From assembly GCA_012845835.1 (NCBI GenBank), contig JABAKD010000015.1, positions 4,168,278-4,232,277 on the forward strand: a stretch of DNA of 64,000 nucleotides. The letters are read 5' to 3'. This document shows, piece by piece, positions 45,059 to 55,670 of the stretch. The DNA is from Undaria pinnatifida. Lineage: Eukaryota; Sar; Phaeophyceae; Laminariales; Alariaceae. Within the stretch, counting starts at the first letter, position 1, and the number at the start of each line of letters is the position of its first letter. A program made the position numbers and the translations under genes. The notes beneath the pieces were generated by a model. It did no database searches. It was given only the letters and a program-made list of their open reading frames with translations, and was not told where the DNA came from.

Positions 45059-46939
45059 AGAATCCAGCGCCCCCCCCCCCCCCCCCCCCCTTTTTTTCCA
45101 TTTCGTGTTAGCCCAATAATCGACCACCCCAAACGTGAACGTATTTTTTCTATCTGAACTTTTTTCGGGTTCAAATTATTAGTGTCAAAAAAGATCTGCG
45201 AAAGCCCCATTTAACTTTTGGTGGATTTCTTCGTGCTTGCTGTAGCCATGGCACTGTAGTACATGCTTGCATAACTCGCCGTTTAACCAAATCGTGGATT
45301 TTAGAGCAATATGCTGGCTGGCAACTTCGACCTCGCGAAATCACCACCTCGTGAGTCATTTCTGGCTGCCTGCGACCGCTGCCCGGTGCACCCGACACCC
45401 TCACACACACTATTATAAGCATTACTTAGTTTCGTGGGCTGTGATTGCTTGTGAGGAGATGTCGCTATCCTCAGGTCAAGCGCAAACGCTCAGTTGGGGG
45501 CTGCTATTTTGTTTCAATATATGTCTTCCGAGTTTCGACCAATTTCGACCACTGCAGTACCCCAGACTCGTGGCGCAGACCTCAGTTAAAAGAGTGCGGA
45601 AACCCAATCTGAGTAGAGTCACGAGCTGCTGTGGATGCAGCACTGAAAATATACCCTCTCTTTGCTAAGGCATGGAGTAGCTGAAAGGTCGAAAAGCAGC
45701 ACGATAAAACGTGGCGTTTGTGACTGCATCAAACAAATATCTAGATATTAGAGTAAGTCGAGAACCCAGGGATGGTAGGTGGGACAGGGTCTCCCGCGGC
45801 CTTAAGGGCTCGTGTTAATGAAACAATCAAAAGTCGTAATTGAATAATGAAAGTCGAAGCTGATCGAACTTGGCGAAAAAACAAGTTTGGGTCTTCCGGA
45901 GTTATGGCGTATTGTGTTATTCGAGTAACAACGCACAAAAAGTCAAGAAACACTCGATGGCAACCGAAGAGGCGAGCGACGGCACGGGACCTCCCCGGAG
46001 CGCCGCGGCTAGGGGCAGTTTGACTTTTGCCGGCACCGGCTAGGGGATATTGCTCCAGGGATCTTTTGGGTGGGCTGGCGCTTCCACAAAGCCCCACGCG
46101 AGTAGCAGCAACGGCGCTACAGCCACCGAAGGTCCGAAGGAATTTGTCATTTGGTTGATGCTCATATATCTTCGGAGGTGCAGAGGGATGAGAAACAGGG
46201 GTGGCGACGGCCTTGGTATATTTTCAAGCGCCGCGGACGGTCTACGCTGTGCTAAGGGCCTTTGGACTTCGCGCCGCGGCTGCTCCGATGGCCTCGGGAT
46301 CGGCGGTTGCTCGACTCTGAAGCTATCGGTGACGACGCGGCACAAATTTGCGTGGCCTGCTTCGGTGACGCGGAAAATGCCACTACGAGTTGGACAAACT
46401 TCCCCAATTTGAGTGAGGAAACAAAGCAAGGAAATCCCCAAGTACAAGTACCTATTTTGTTCCGTAGTTTGGGTATTTTTTCCTCGCCCCAAAACCAAAA
46501 TGACTGCTTGGTGTATCATTGCTTGACTTGCGGCGTTTTGTGTTGCGGGCCCAATTTTGTCTCGTGCAAGTTTATGGAACACATATTTGCCATTGGCAGG
46601 GAAGTTTTTTTTGCCATTTACAAGGTGTTGTGAATACGACGGCTGTGTTTTGATGCGTTATGTTGTGTTCCGGTGCATTTCGGTGCGTTTTGGCTCCATG
46701 TTGGCGCGTTTCTGCCCCTGTCCGCCCGTTCAGGCGTTTTTTTGTTGCATTCGGGGCTTTCGGTCGCGCGATCCCTCGGTCGGTCGCTCGGTCGCGCCGT
46801 TGCCCGTGTAAACAAACGAAACAAGAACAATCCAAGCATCGCCTCATTCGGAGTCGCGCAAAACAGGGCGCACTCACAAAGCAGTTCTCGCAAAGAGGCA
46901 AATATGACATGACAAACACGAGAGAAAACCCTTACTCAC

Positions 46940-48179
46940 CTGTCAACCAGATTCATGGCAAAAAAACTACCGTTCTGCGGCTGGAAGATTCGTACACCCA
47001 CAGGGATTTTTGGTGCTGCTGGCGGAGACGAGGCGACGGCGCAATCGTCGCCGCAACTGCCGCCATCGGCTTCTTCTCAGCGGGCCACCCCCCACGATCG
47101 AGCTCTGTACGCTGGACCCTGCTCCAGCATCCGGCGAATGGCGAGTTCCTTCTCCGGATCAATCTGAACCCCCTCAACGAGAGACAACCCGACGACATCG
47201 GGAGCGATACACCCCTTCGAGTCACGCCTAGCCTCGTCCGCCCCCGCTGCGAGGAGAAGGTTCACTAACGGGGGGCAGTTCATCCCAGCGGCTACGTGGA
47301 GCATGGTCGAGTCCTGACACCTGGTGTTGGCCCACTGCGGCCGCTTCTCCTCTCCGTCCACCGCGAGCAGCAGCCGGAGGATTTTCGCGTTGCAGCTCCA
47401 AATTGCGCCCAAAATAGCGAAGGGCAACGACGACCTGAGCCCGACCGCCTCCAACCCATAGTCGAGCAGGATCCGCACCACGCCCTCGAAGTCTCTCGCC
47501 GCGGCCATTATGAGCGGGCTTATGCTAATATCGTCCGGCTGCTGCATCGCCCCCAGCGACAGCAGACGGGATACCATGCTCTCGTGGCCGTTGACGCACG
47601 CGATAAAGGGCGGCGTTGCGCCATCCGTGGAAGTGAGGTTCAGTGTAGCGGGTGCTTTGTTGTGCAGCATGTCGGTAACACCGTAATGGGCCACGGCGTG
47701 CAGAGGGGTGCATCCCATCTTGTCTGTCATGGCCGGGTCGGCATCCTCCTCGAAGAGCACTCGTGCTACGTATCTCAACGCAGTCTTTCAGGCACGCACA
47801 AGCCGCCAAGAGTGGAGTGCGGCCTCTCGTGTCGGTGGCATTGATATCAGCGCGGCCCCGCTTCAGCAGCAAGCGAACGATTTGGACGTCACCTCGCCTA
47901 TAACCGCGACATGCAGTGCGCGTTCTCCAGGCATGATGCTAAAGTCGATACTTGGGCAAGGTACTCGTAGATCGTGAGCAGCATGCCCGTCGGGATCTGC
48001 TTTGTGCTCAATTAAAAAGTTGATCATGTTGACGTTCTTATCGAAGGCAGCGGCGATGAGGGGCGTGCATGATAGCTTTGGTGATCCATTTACGTTTGCT
48101 CCAGCGCGGTCTTCACTCTCCTCATGTTTCCTTTCAACACGGCCTGGAGCAAAGCCGCGGTACTCTCGACAGAAGCCAT
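46940..48179 (-). pseudogene. Ankyrin-repeat family member, second frameshifted copy
   Basis: Starts at ATG 48179 (MASVESTAALLQAVLKGNMR) and soon shifts frame after RVKTALEQ. It resumes as SCTPLIAAAFDKNVNMINFL and MPGERALHVAV, shifts again into ADINATDTRGRTPLLAACAC, and from about 47790 to 46940 is open for more than 230 codons (GCTPLHAVAHYG, RLLSLGAMQQPDD, LLLAAGADEARRDSKG, MLEQGPAYRARSWG). It ends at the donor ACAG/GTGAGT also used by the 36.2-kb copy. At least three frame breaks sit in the first third. The long open tail suggests recent inactivation, or a shorter protein from an internal start. Confidence 0.8.
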
Positions 48180-48485
48180 ACCTTGCAATACCGCTTTTAT
48201 ACCGCCGTATCCAGTACCAGCATCAGCGAGAGGGTGCAGCAAACGGTGGCATGAATGTCACACCGAGCTCGTTTCCGTGGTACGAAGGCTGAGGAAAGAA
48301 CACTGCACACATATGCCAATCACTGCACGTCACAACCCTCGACCTCAGTGCAAGTGTGTGAGTGTCTGCAGCAGCCAGCCACCACTCTGCACCAGTGCCT
48401 CCGTCCGTGGGTAGATCAAAAGTGCTTCAAATTGTCCCCTTCATGAACAAACATTTCATCAACTTGGAACTCCCAAAATCCCCTG

Positions 48486-48567
48486 TGAGGAAGTAGACTA
48501 AAAATGTTGAACAACAAATGCTACTCGAGTTATTTCCTTCTAAACTCGTTTTTCCACCACATTCTCC
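48486..48567 (+). repeat. 80-bp direct repeat partner of 55591-55670
   Basis: GTGAGGAAGTAGACTAAAAA, then TGTTGAACAACAAATGCTAC and TCGAGTTATTTCC..CCACCAC, are identical here and at 55.6 kb. In the 55.6-kb copy the segment follows a tRNA-like sequence, so it may be a SINE tail. Confidence 0.8.
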
Positions 48568-48622
48568 CCCACTAAACCTGACATATTTCCCAGATTATGT
48601 CAGGAACCCCGATGAGGTACCC

Positions 48623-48760
48623 AGTATCCAATGCGACTTTTTCCGGCGCCCGGGAATCTGCCAACATTGGCAGGAAGGAGAAGCCTGCCAACACCAAAAA
48701 CGCCTGTCTACCTACTCTACAGAACCAGATTTCAATTTGAAAAGACCACGAAGTACACCT
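48623..48760. repeat. Inverted partner of 55300-55410
   Basis: CGCCCGGGAATCTGCCAACA, TTGGCAGGAAGGAGAAGCCT, AAAAACGCCTGTCTACCTAC and GATTTCAATTTGAAAAGACC read, complemented, as the 55.3-kb sequence with roughly 90% identity. The direct 48.5-kb repeat beside it keeps its orientation, so the two loci are rearranged relative to each other. Confidence 0.8.
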
Positions 48761-48879
48761 GCCCGCACACTCTGCCCGCAGAGCTAACACACGTAGCAGC
48801 ACGTAGCAGCACGTAGCGGCGGACCCGCAGTGGTTAACCCCAAGGCATCTACGGTGCTGAGAACCGCCAGCAGCATGGA

Positions 48880-49190
48880 GGCTGCTGCAAGTGCTGCTGC
48901 CAGTCTTGCGAGCTCGGCTTTTCCTTGCCGCCTTGCGAGTCGGACGAAAGTGATGCATCGGTTTCCTCCTCGCTAGGCACGGTGTGGAGTGCAGTCTCGG
49001 ATGAAAGACATGCACCCACGACCTCGCTAGGCTTGACGTGGATTAACGAGGAGCCTATGGTGGTAGATGACCAGGCAGCTCCTTACAACGACAACTCAGC
49101 AGCAAGACGCAGATTCCCCGGCGCCGCTTATCAGAGGGCCGGCGGCACGATACTCTTAAAAGTAGTACAGGACGTAAAAATGGCAAGCTG
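48880..49190 (+). CDS. Coding-like frame, unrecognised
   Basis: A plus frame reading CCKCCCQSCELGFSLPPCES, then DESDASVSSSLGTVWSAVSD, then GLTWINEEPMVVDDQAAPYN. It has a Cys cluster followed by an acidic/Ser stretch. I know no family that fits. The opposite strand is also open. No start or splice site is decided; it could be an exon fragment. Confidence 0.25.
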
Positions 49191-49275
49191 ATACTTCTAG
49201 AAAGACAAGAAACCCGGGAGCTCAAGGCAGTACAGATGACACCCTCCCAAATAAGAAACCCGCAGCCCCAGCCAG
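49184..49275. repeat. Family F palindromic element copy
   Basis: GGCAAGCTGATACTTCTAGA, AAGAAACCCGGGAGC, GTACAGATGACACCCTCCCA and AATAAGAAACCCGCAG follow the pattern of the 54-kb copies. Confidence 0.55.
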
Positions 49276-49732
49276 GATTCCTGTTTCTCGCTATCAAGTA
49301 AGTACCTGATACTTGTACAAGTAGGTGCAGTGCAGATAGATTATTCTAGGCACAATGCTGCTCCTACCGCAGTAGTAGCAGAAATTAAATATTAATAGGA
49401 AAAAAAGGAAGAAACCGGAATAATTCTGGCCGAGGCTGAATTTCTTATTTGAGACAGGGTGAGTTCTACACACTATCTTCAGCACAGCGCCTCTCAATTA
49501 TCTTCCTTTCCTGGTAAGGTACAAGTACTCGTATGAGCCTTGCTTTCTTATTCATATCCCTGGGTGTTTTTTTACATCTATGTCGTGCACTCTTGTGCAC
49601 TACTACTACTACACTACTACTACAAGTAGTGTAGTGCTGTATCCCATAATGTGTACAACGGCAAGCATCACCAACCAGCCGCCAGCCGCAACATATTGTT
49701 TTTTTCATGCGTTTGCGATACAAATGTTCACC

Positions 49733-49905
49733 TAAAGTATAAATACCAACACTTACCATTATAGTGGACAAAAAATAGGACCTCCCAATATAAAATCACC
49801 CATAGAGTATATTATTACGAGTACCAACAACGCAGCTTGCAAAGATGAGTATTGACCTGAAATTCGTCGAACTCACGGCTGACGTCCTTGAAAATTAGTT
49901 ATAAA
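49733..49905 (-). repeat. Family C dispersed element, second inverted full copy
   Basis: Near-identical to 44887-45058 over its whole length: CTAAAGTATAAATACCAACA ... GGCTGACGTCCTTGAAAATT. Two such similar copies 5 kb apart suggest recent activity or local duplication. Confidence 0.85.
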
Positions 49906-50806
49906 ATGTTGTCGTTGCTATACAACGCGTTTCTTTGTGCGTTGAACTCCGTGGTGTGTATCGAATGGATGAAGAAGGGCTTTCGGTGACAATATTCGAC
50001 TGGGAAGCGATGCGGGTGGTTCCGCTAAAATAGACGACACGAACACCACAAAAAACAGGACCGACGTAACTCTAGTTCAACCAAATGATTGGCGATGCTT
50101 CTGAAAAATTCTTCTTCCAATACAGACACTTTTGTGTGGTGTATGTCTTGGCACTGAATCGTTCTTGCCGCCCGGCGACATCCAGCACCCCCCATCATGC
50201 CAGGCGAAGGAAAAGAAATATCAGGGGGGTGGGGAATAGGTACGAGTAGGGACCAGGTAACCCCCCCCCCCCTTCTTCTTTCCCTCTCCCCAGGGATGGA
50301 TAAAAAGGAAAACATGGGAAAGGGAAAACTAAACAAAAAGGGACCACAATTTTGTCGACAACGGTGGTAGTATCGCTGTTGCCCCTCCCCCAGAGATGAA
50401 ACAGACAATCAAACCCAGGGCCACACAAAACGAAACGGCCGGCTCGCAAGCGAAGCAAAAACTTGAACTCGTACGATATTGATTCTTCGTGAATTAACAA
50501 AAGGCAAATTTGACCCGACACTGCAGACGCTAACCTACCACACCAAGATGGGCCCGAGTGCACTTTTCATATTCACACCATGACCACCACCGCTTCCCGT
50601 CTGATCTAGTTTTTTCCCAGTTCTGCAGGCCTTGGGCCGATGCTTTTCTGGCGGCACAGTGCGTTGGGGCCGCCCCTCCCTCCCACGCGGGGCAGGGTGA
50701 GCCTCCTGGTACGCGCCTTCTTGCCGACTGTGGCCGCGGTGAAAGAAAATCTGAGGGCCCCGGAATGGGCCCTTGGGCTTCTTGGGCGTCTGTTGGCGGC
50801 GCCAAA

Positions 50807-51472
50807 CTACCCTGCCTCGTACCCGCCGCCGCCAAAATCGAACATCTTTGCAGCTGACGCCGACACGCCTGCACCTGCCGCTGCGCCCCCCCCTTCGCTG
50901 CCGCCACGAACGCCAACAATACCTGCCCCATACCAACTCCGCGAAACAGCAGGGGAAACAGCGCTACCGACAACACCCGCAATCATCGCGCCCCCGTCAG
51001 CTTCCTGCAACCTAGCACGCAATGCAGTATGTCGTTGACAAATAGAGATAATCGTATTCCTAACGTTGGCGTGCCCTTTGATTTGATCATAGCGATTCTG
51101 AAGTTGTTGGGAGGTCGACAAGATCAACCGGCCCCTCACCCCGAGCATCAGGTCCCCACAATCTCTGAGAAAGGTCGCTTCTTTCACCAGTGTCTGCCAC
51201 GTCGAGAGCAGAGACCCACCCAGGAAACATCGGGCTATCCGGTGACCAGCTGGCCGTGTCGCTTTAGATAATCTCAAACTCAAACTGTTCGTAGCACGCT
51301 CCAATCTACTTCGGCAGTCCGCGGTTCTTCGCAGCCATCTAAATGTCCCAGCGATAATTGAACTCCAGCAGATCGAGTGGGTCCAGCGCAGGAGAAGCGC
51401 AATAGTAGCCTGCGGAGGTAACGATGAAAACCCTTGAAAAAAGGACAAACAGTTACAGCAGGCGGAAAACAT
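50807..51472 (-). CDS. Coding-like minus frame, possible exon
   Basis: A 221-codon frame. Its middle looks protein-like (LERATNSLSLRLSKATRP, WQTLVKEATFLRDCGDLMLG, LSTSQQLQNRYDQIKGHANV, QRHTALRARLQEADGG) and its end is Gly/Ala-rich (KMFDFGGGGYEAG). The frame stops in a possible donor. A following minus frame at 50535-50760 (LQNWEKTRSDGKRWWSWCEY) could be the next exon. Family unknown. It lies on the same strand and downstream of the 52-53.8 kb gene, and could be its 3' part. Confidence 0.35.
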   Translation of the reverse strand: MFSACCNCLSFFQGFSSLPPQATIALLLRWTHSICWSSIIAGTFRWLRRTADCRSRLERATNSLSLRLSKATRPAGHRIARCFLGGSLLSTWQTLVKEATFLRDCGDLMLGVRGRLILSTSQQLQNRYDQIKGHANVRNTIISICQRHTALRARLQEADGGAMIAGVVGSAVSPAVSRSWYGAGIVGVRGGSEGGGAAAGAGVSASAAKMFDFGGGGYEAG

Positions 51473-52126
51473 ATTGGACAGGTGTACGTCAGGTCCATCA
51501 TAACACGAATTACCTGGTTGACCACCAAGCCGAAGAAAAAACTCAACATGTTACAAACACTGCAACAAACGAGACCGTGCGGTATACTTGACGGCAAATA
51601 CTATGAGCATCGGGTTACGCCGTGAGGCCAATGTTATGGGTGGAAATGGTTGCTGTACCTGCTAGTGATAGGAAAGTCACGAGAAACACACACACCAAGC
51701 CCCTGTACTGCTGGAATCTCTGACACAGCGACGAGTGGTGATCCCCGCTTTACTTTTCCCTGTTGCGTAGTACAGCGGCACGCCGTCAGGCTTGCTTAGA
51801 CAACCAGCTTCGATGTGCTTGCGGAGCAGCTTCACGACTTCCAGTGCTTTCGGGCGCAGGAGAATTTATCCCGATTTCGCATCGATCACGTCGCAGAACC
51901 GATCAATCACTGAATCAAAGCGAGTCAACAATCGTGTACGCTCGGGCGCCAACCGCCGACAATTCCGCAAGAAACACAGTTCATCTCTATCTCTGTCTAC
52001 TCTGCCACCTATTCCGACGGCATTTTTGCGCTTGAAGAGCACTTCTACCTGCAGTTGGAAGCAAGATCGGCAGGAGCGTAATGGTCACGACACATGACCC
52101 AGTACAGGCATTGTTTTCGACTACAG

Positions 52127-53824
52127 CTAAAGTCTCCCCATATCACTGATCCGAACAACGACACAAGTGACGTCAAAACCAATTGCCTCCTTGATGTCTT
52201 CCAGATTAACGATATAGCAAGAATCTCTCAACCAAGCCATGGAGGGCTTGAAGGCGCCGTGACTCTTCTTCACCAGGCGCGAGATACGTGGAAGCGCGTG
52301 GAAGGTATCCAGGCGACCCTTGAGCATGTTTGGGCCACCCCCCTGATGCAGTTGGATAACAACCAACATGAATTGAGAACATTCGAACAGAAAAAAATCA
52401 TATACAAAGCGCACGTTGACGCCGAGCAGATTTCAGAAACAAACAACACATATCTGCCACCTCTGCAGCACTCACGTCGTCCTGGTAAACATTGCCACCG
52501 ATCTCGTCTCCGCCTCTTAGGTCGCAAGCGCGGTCGTGACCAGCATCAAAGTCATACCCGTCGCCACCGTCCTTTTCGCCCTCGTCCGAGTCCGTATCAT
52601 CTAGAAAAAAAAACAAAACGAAAAAGTTTGGTTCGTTGGGCGAATACAAACGTCAGCAAGAGAATGAGGAACGCCAATGCGGGCAGGGCGTCAGACAAAT
52701 CAGCTCAATTTTTTCCAAGGACGGTGTAAGGCCTTACCTAGCGAGCCCACCACGTGGCAAGGTGCTTCGGTGGCGAACAAGTCGGGGTCATCGTCGTAAG
52801 CAGCACTTGCATTCGAGTTTGGCGACGGTGCTGGTGTCGCAGGGGGGGGTGTCCAATCGGCCGCAAGGCGAACATGGGTAACGTCCCACAGAACAAGCCT
52901 GTCACCGCCGCCGCCGCAGATTTCCTTCATCGTCACACGACCCACACCCGCGGAGGAAGGTGCCTCCTTGTGTGCTGCGTACGTAGCAGGCTTGACCGCG
53001 TCGCTCACTTTGACTACGACGTTCTTCTGGCCGCCAGGTTGACGTGATCGAGGACGCCACCGAAGCAAAGATCCAGCGGTAGTCTCATGGCCCTGTACGT
53101 TCCCAACGCCAACACAACTGGCATGGTTGTTGCTGTGGAGTCGCACCTAGAGTTCCATCGCAAAATAGACCAGGTTTGGGGGGTGATAACAGGTTTAGTC
53201 GCTTGTGATGCGGATGTGCCGTGCATGTTGTTGGTTTAGATGATGCGAGAAATAAGGTCTCGATGAATGTGGTACAGAACATCCCAATCGCATCTGTGTT
53301 CCCGGCGGCAAAATGGTCGGAACCGGGCCGCGCATGGGATCCTTCAATGCCTCGATCTCCTCGTAAACGAGAACGGACGCGTAATCATCCAAGCAGGCAT
53401 ACTCTACCCGTGACGGCACCGTAAGGATTTTAAAAGGCAGGCATCATTAACATTCCACATACCAGCAGATTCAAGAGCATGGCGCCAACAATCTAGCTGG
53501 CAACAAGAAACGTTCGATAACCTACAACGAGCGTGAATAGGACGCGCGCACAGCTAACTGGAGTAGTATCACCAGTTGGGCGTTGAGGGGAGAACTCCAG
53601 CGAAACAAGGGGAAGATCGGGTCTGTGGGCACCTCTTTCCCAACCAAACTAGACACTATACCCGCCAGCGAAAGAGATGGCGTCTGCACCCAACAAGCTT
53701 TCGCGTGAGTCAGCGCGCCCACAGTGTTCGCGGCTTTGACCTCATCCAAATACGTCGCGTCTGACTTGGTGTTGACGCCAAGTCTACCATCATGTCCTGG
53801 TACCAAATCACGCTGGTTTTTCAC
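52127..53824 (-). CDS. Multi-exon gene of unknown function, possibly transposon-related
   Basis: Supported exons: 53824-53662 (RDLVPGHDGRLGVNTKSD, LDEVKAANTVGALTHAKACW; ends phase 1), 53403 to about 53306 (EYACLDDYASVLVYEEIEAL, KDPMRG; enters phase 1), about 53145-52738 (MKEICGGGGDRLVLWDVTHV, RLAADWTPPPATPAPSP, YDDDPDLFATEAPCHVVGSL; ends phase 1), 52600-52476 (DDTDSDEGEKDGGDGYDFDA; phase 1 to 0) and 52342-52127 (MLKGRLDTFHALPRISRLVK, SMAWLRDSCYIVNLEDIKEA; phase 0 to stop). Three of the four junctions join in frame at AG/GT sites. The link between the second and third exon is unresolved: WDVLYHIHRDLISRII is open in another frame at 53241-53290. The D-x-FH ... LRD ... DI pattern of the last exon faintly recalls uncharacterised transposase-like proteins; this is a weak impression. 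No catalytic motif is certain. Confidence 0.55.
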
Positions 53825-54044
53825 CTTTGGAAACGCAAGCGAGAATTTTCGATTTGAATACGCCTTGTGCCAGCTGCGAACTGCCGAACCAAGAAAACAC
53901 GACTGCCGCAATTGTACCAGGTGCCAGTTATCATGTACCAGTCATCATATGCTCAGAGCTATACATCACGTGTACGAGTGTAGAAGCTACGACAGCAAAC
54001 AAGCTTCAGCAGAAGTAATAGTTTCAAAATAGATGGCGTAATTA

Positions 54045-54820
54045 GCCAGGCTGTTATTTACACGAAAATAAGAAACTCGGGATACTTTGTACTGAAGTTA
54101 ACGTACAATAAGGTAGAGTGCACCCTCTCCCAAATAAGAAAGCCAGCCTAGGTCGCTATTTTATGTGCCTGGTATCTTTTAGGTGTCCTGTACTACTGCA
54201 TCTGGTATCTGGCATGCAATTAATCAGAGGCCAGGTATGGTATTTACTTCGTACCAGGTACCAGGTATCGCATGCTCAGAGCTATGATACCTGGTACCAG
54301 GTAGATTCGCGTACAACCAGCAGCGCACAAGCAGCAAGAGCAGTAGCCTACAGTGACCTGGTACGACTCGTACCTCGTATCAAAATAACATTGCCGAAGA
54401 CAAACTGCTGGTGTACAGCAATACAGGAAACGAAAAAATAAACCTGGTAGTAAGCCAGGGTGATATTTAGCTACCGGAGTAAGAACCTCGGGAGTCAATA
54501 TACCTTTATGTGACCACGGACTGTAGATTTTTGACAAGAGTTAATGTGAGAAAAAAAAAAAACATACTGAAGTTACCTGTAAGAACAAACCCTCTGCCAA
54601 ATACGAAAGCCAACCTACTGCTGTAGGTCAGTATTTCCGTGCCTTACGATATACCTGGTACAGCGGTACTACAGCAGTACAAGACACCTACCTGTAATAT
54701 TAAAGGTGCAGTAATAAAAAAGCCAAGTTGATATTTTCAGGAAAAAAAGAAGCTCGGGAGCTGTTATACCCGAAGTCAGTGTAGAACGTACCCCCTCATA
54801 AATAAGAAAGCCAGCTTACC
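54045..54820. repeat. Cluster of family F palindromic elements
   Basis: At least three copies (about 54045-54155, 54455-54625, 54715-54820) of a roughly 105-bp near-palindrome: AGCCAGGCTGTTATTTACAC, GAAAATAAGAAACTCGGGA, AGAGTGCACCCTCTCCCAAA, TAAGAAAGCCAGCCT. Further copies lie at about 1716-1860, 12040-12160, 14935-15050 and 27415-27480. CAGGTACCAGGTA words fill the gaps. Confidence 0.7.
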
Positions 54821-55499
54821 GCAGGTACCAGGTAAGTATGTTTCTTATCTGGTGTCCTGTAGTCTACTGCTTCAGCTTTACCATGGTACCAGATACTGCT
54901 GTGTAAGATTCGTCCGTACAGCAGCAGGTAACAAACAGAAGTCTACGAAAGAACCACTCACATCCGGCCTTGTGTAGCGTAGGTAGAGGGCTGTAAGGAA
55001 ACACCCCCACCCGATTGCTTTTTTCTTGACGTGCTGGCTTTGACAGAATAGTGCTCGTGATGTCGATGAGTGCCCTGCTGTCAAAGTAGATGAAGTTGCA
55101 CCTTGTTGTGGTTCGCTCTCCCGAGCGGATCCATCACCGCTGCCTCCACCGCTACTTCCATCGCTACCTCCACCGTCACGATCTCCGCCGGTGCTGCTTC
55201 CAATGCCCCCACCGCTGCCTCCGCCATCAATACCCACCTCGTCGCATCGACAGATGGCAGGCTCCAAGAAACGAAACTAGTCACGTACTTCGTGGTCTTT
55301 TTCAAATTGAAATCTGGGTCTATAGAGTAGGTACACAGGCGTTTTTGGTGATGGCAGGCTTTTCCTTCCTGCCAATGTTGGCAGATTCCCGGGCGCCGGA
55401 CTTTTTCGGTATTGGAGTGACTTGCAATGATCCTCTACATTGCTCTCATCGTTGTTTTTTCAAGTGGTAGAGTTTTACAGGTTCTTGAACGTGAGAAAA

Positions 55500-55670
55500 T
55501 CCCTTTTTTTTTTCTTTTTTCTGGGAAAGACGGTGAGAATCGAACCAGCGACCTCACTGTTCATAATCTCACATCCTGTCTGCGACGCCATTGTGAGGAA
55601 GTAGACTAAAAATGTTGAACAACAAATGCTACTCGAGTTATTTCCTTCTAAACTCGTTTTTCCACCACAC
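55500..55670 (-). repeat. tRNA-like sequence with a shared 80-bp flank
   Basis: On the minus strand AATGGCGTCGCAGACAGGAT (box A-like start) is followed by CGCTGGTTCGATTCTCACCG (box B). The start resembles the 17-kb SINE box A region (TGGCGTCGTCGGCAGG), but the rest differs. The acceptor ends do not pair, so this is a SINE part and not a tRNA gene. The 55591-55670 part recurs at 48486. Confidence 0.55.

Larger units (their letters stand above)
37523..46939. other. 9.4-kb region between ankyrin copies, mostly diverged repeats
   Basis: No gene with a recognisable family. It holds paired duplicates (39.7/43.9 kb inverted; 43.0 kb matching 13.8 kb), a MITE B copy, a family C copy and T-rich frames at 41.0-42.7 kb that code for implausible Cys/Leu/Val strings. 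45.2-46.6 kb has open frames on both strands without motifs I know. Confidence 0.5.
48180..52126. other. Mixed repeat region with weak coding-like frames
   Basis: Contains dispersed duplicates (48.5 and 48.6 kb), a family C copy, a family F copy, a C12 run at 50262 and the two weak open frames listed separately. No complete gene could be built. Confidence 0.45.

Noticed and set aside
51029-51271. Plus-strand 80-codon frame
   Set aside because: Overlaps a longer minus frame with better composition; no splice or start support.
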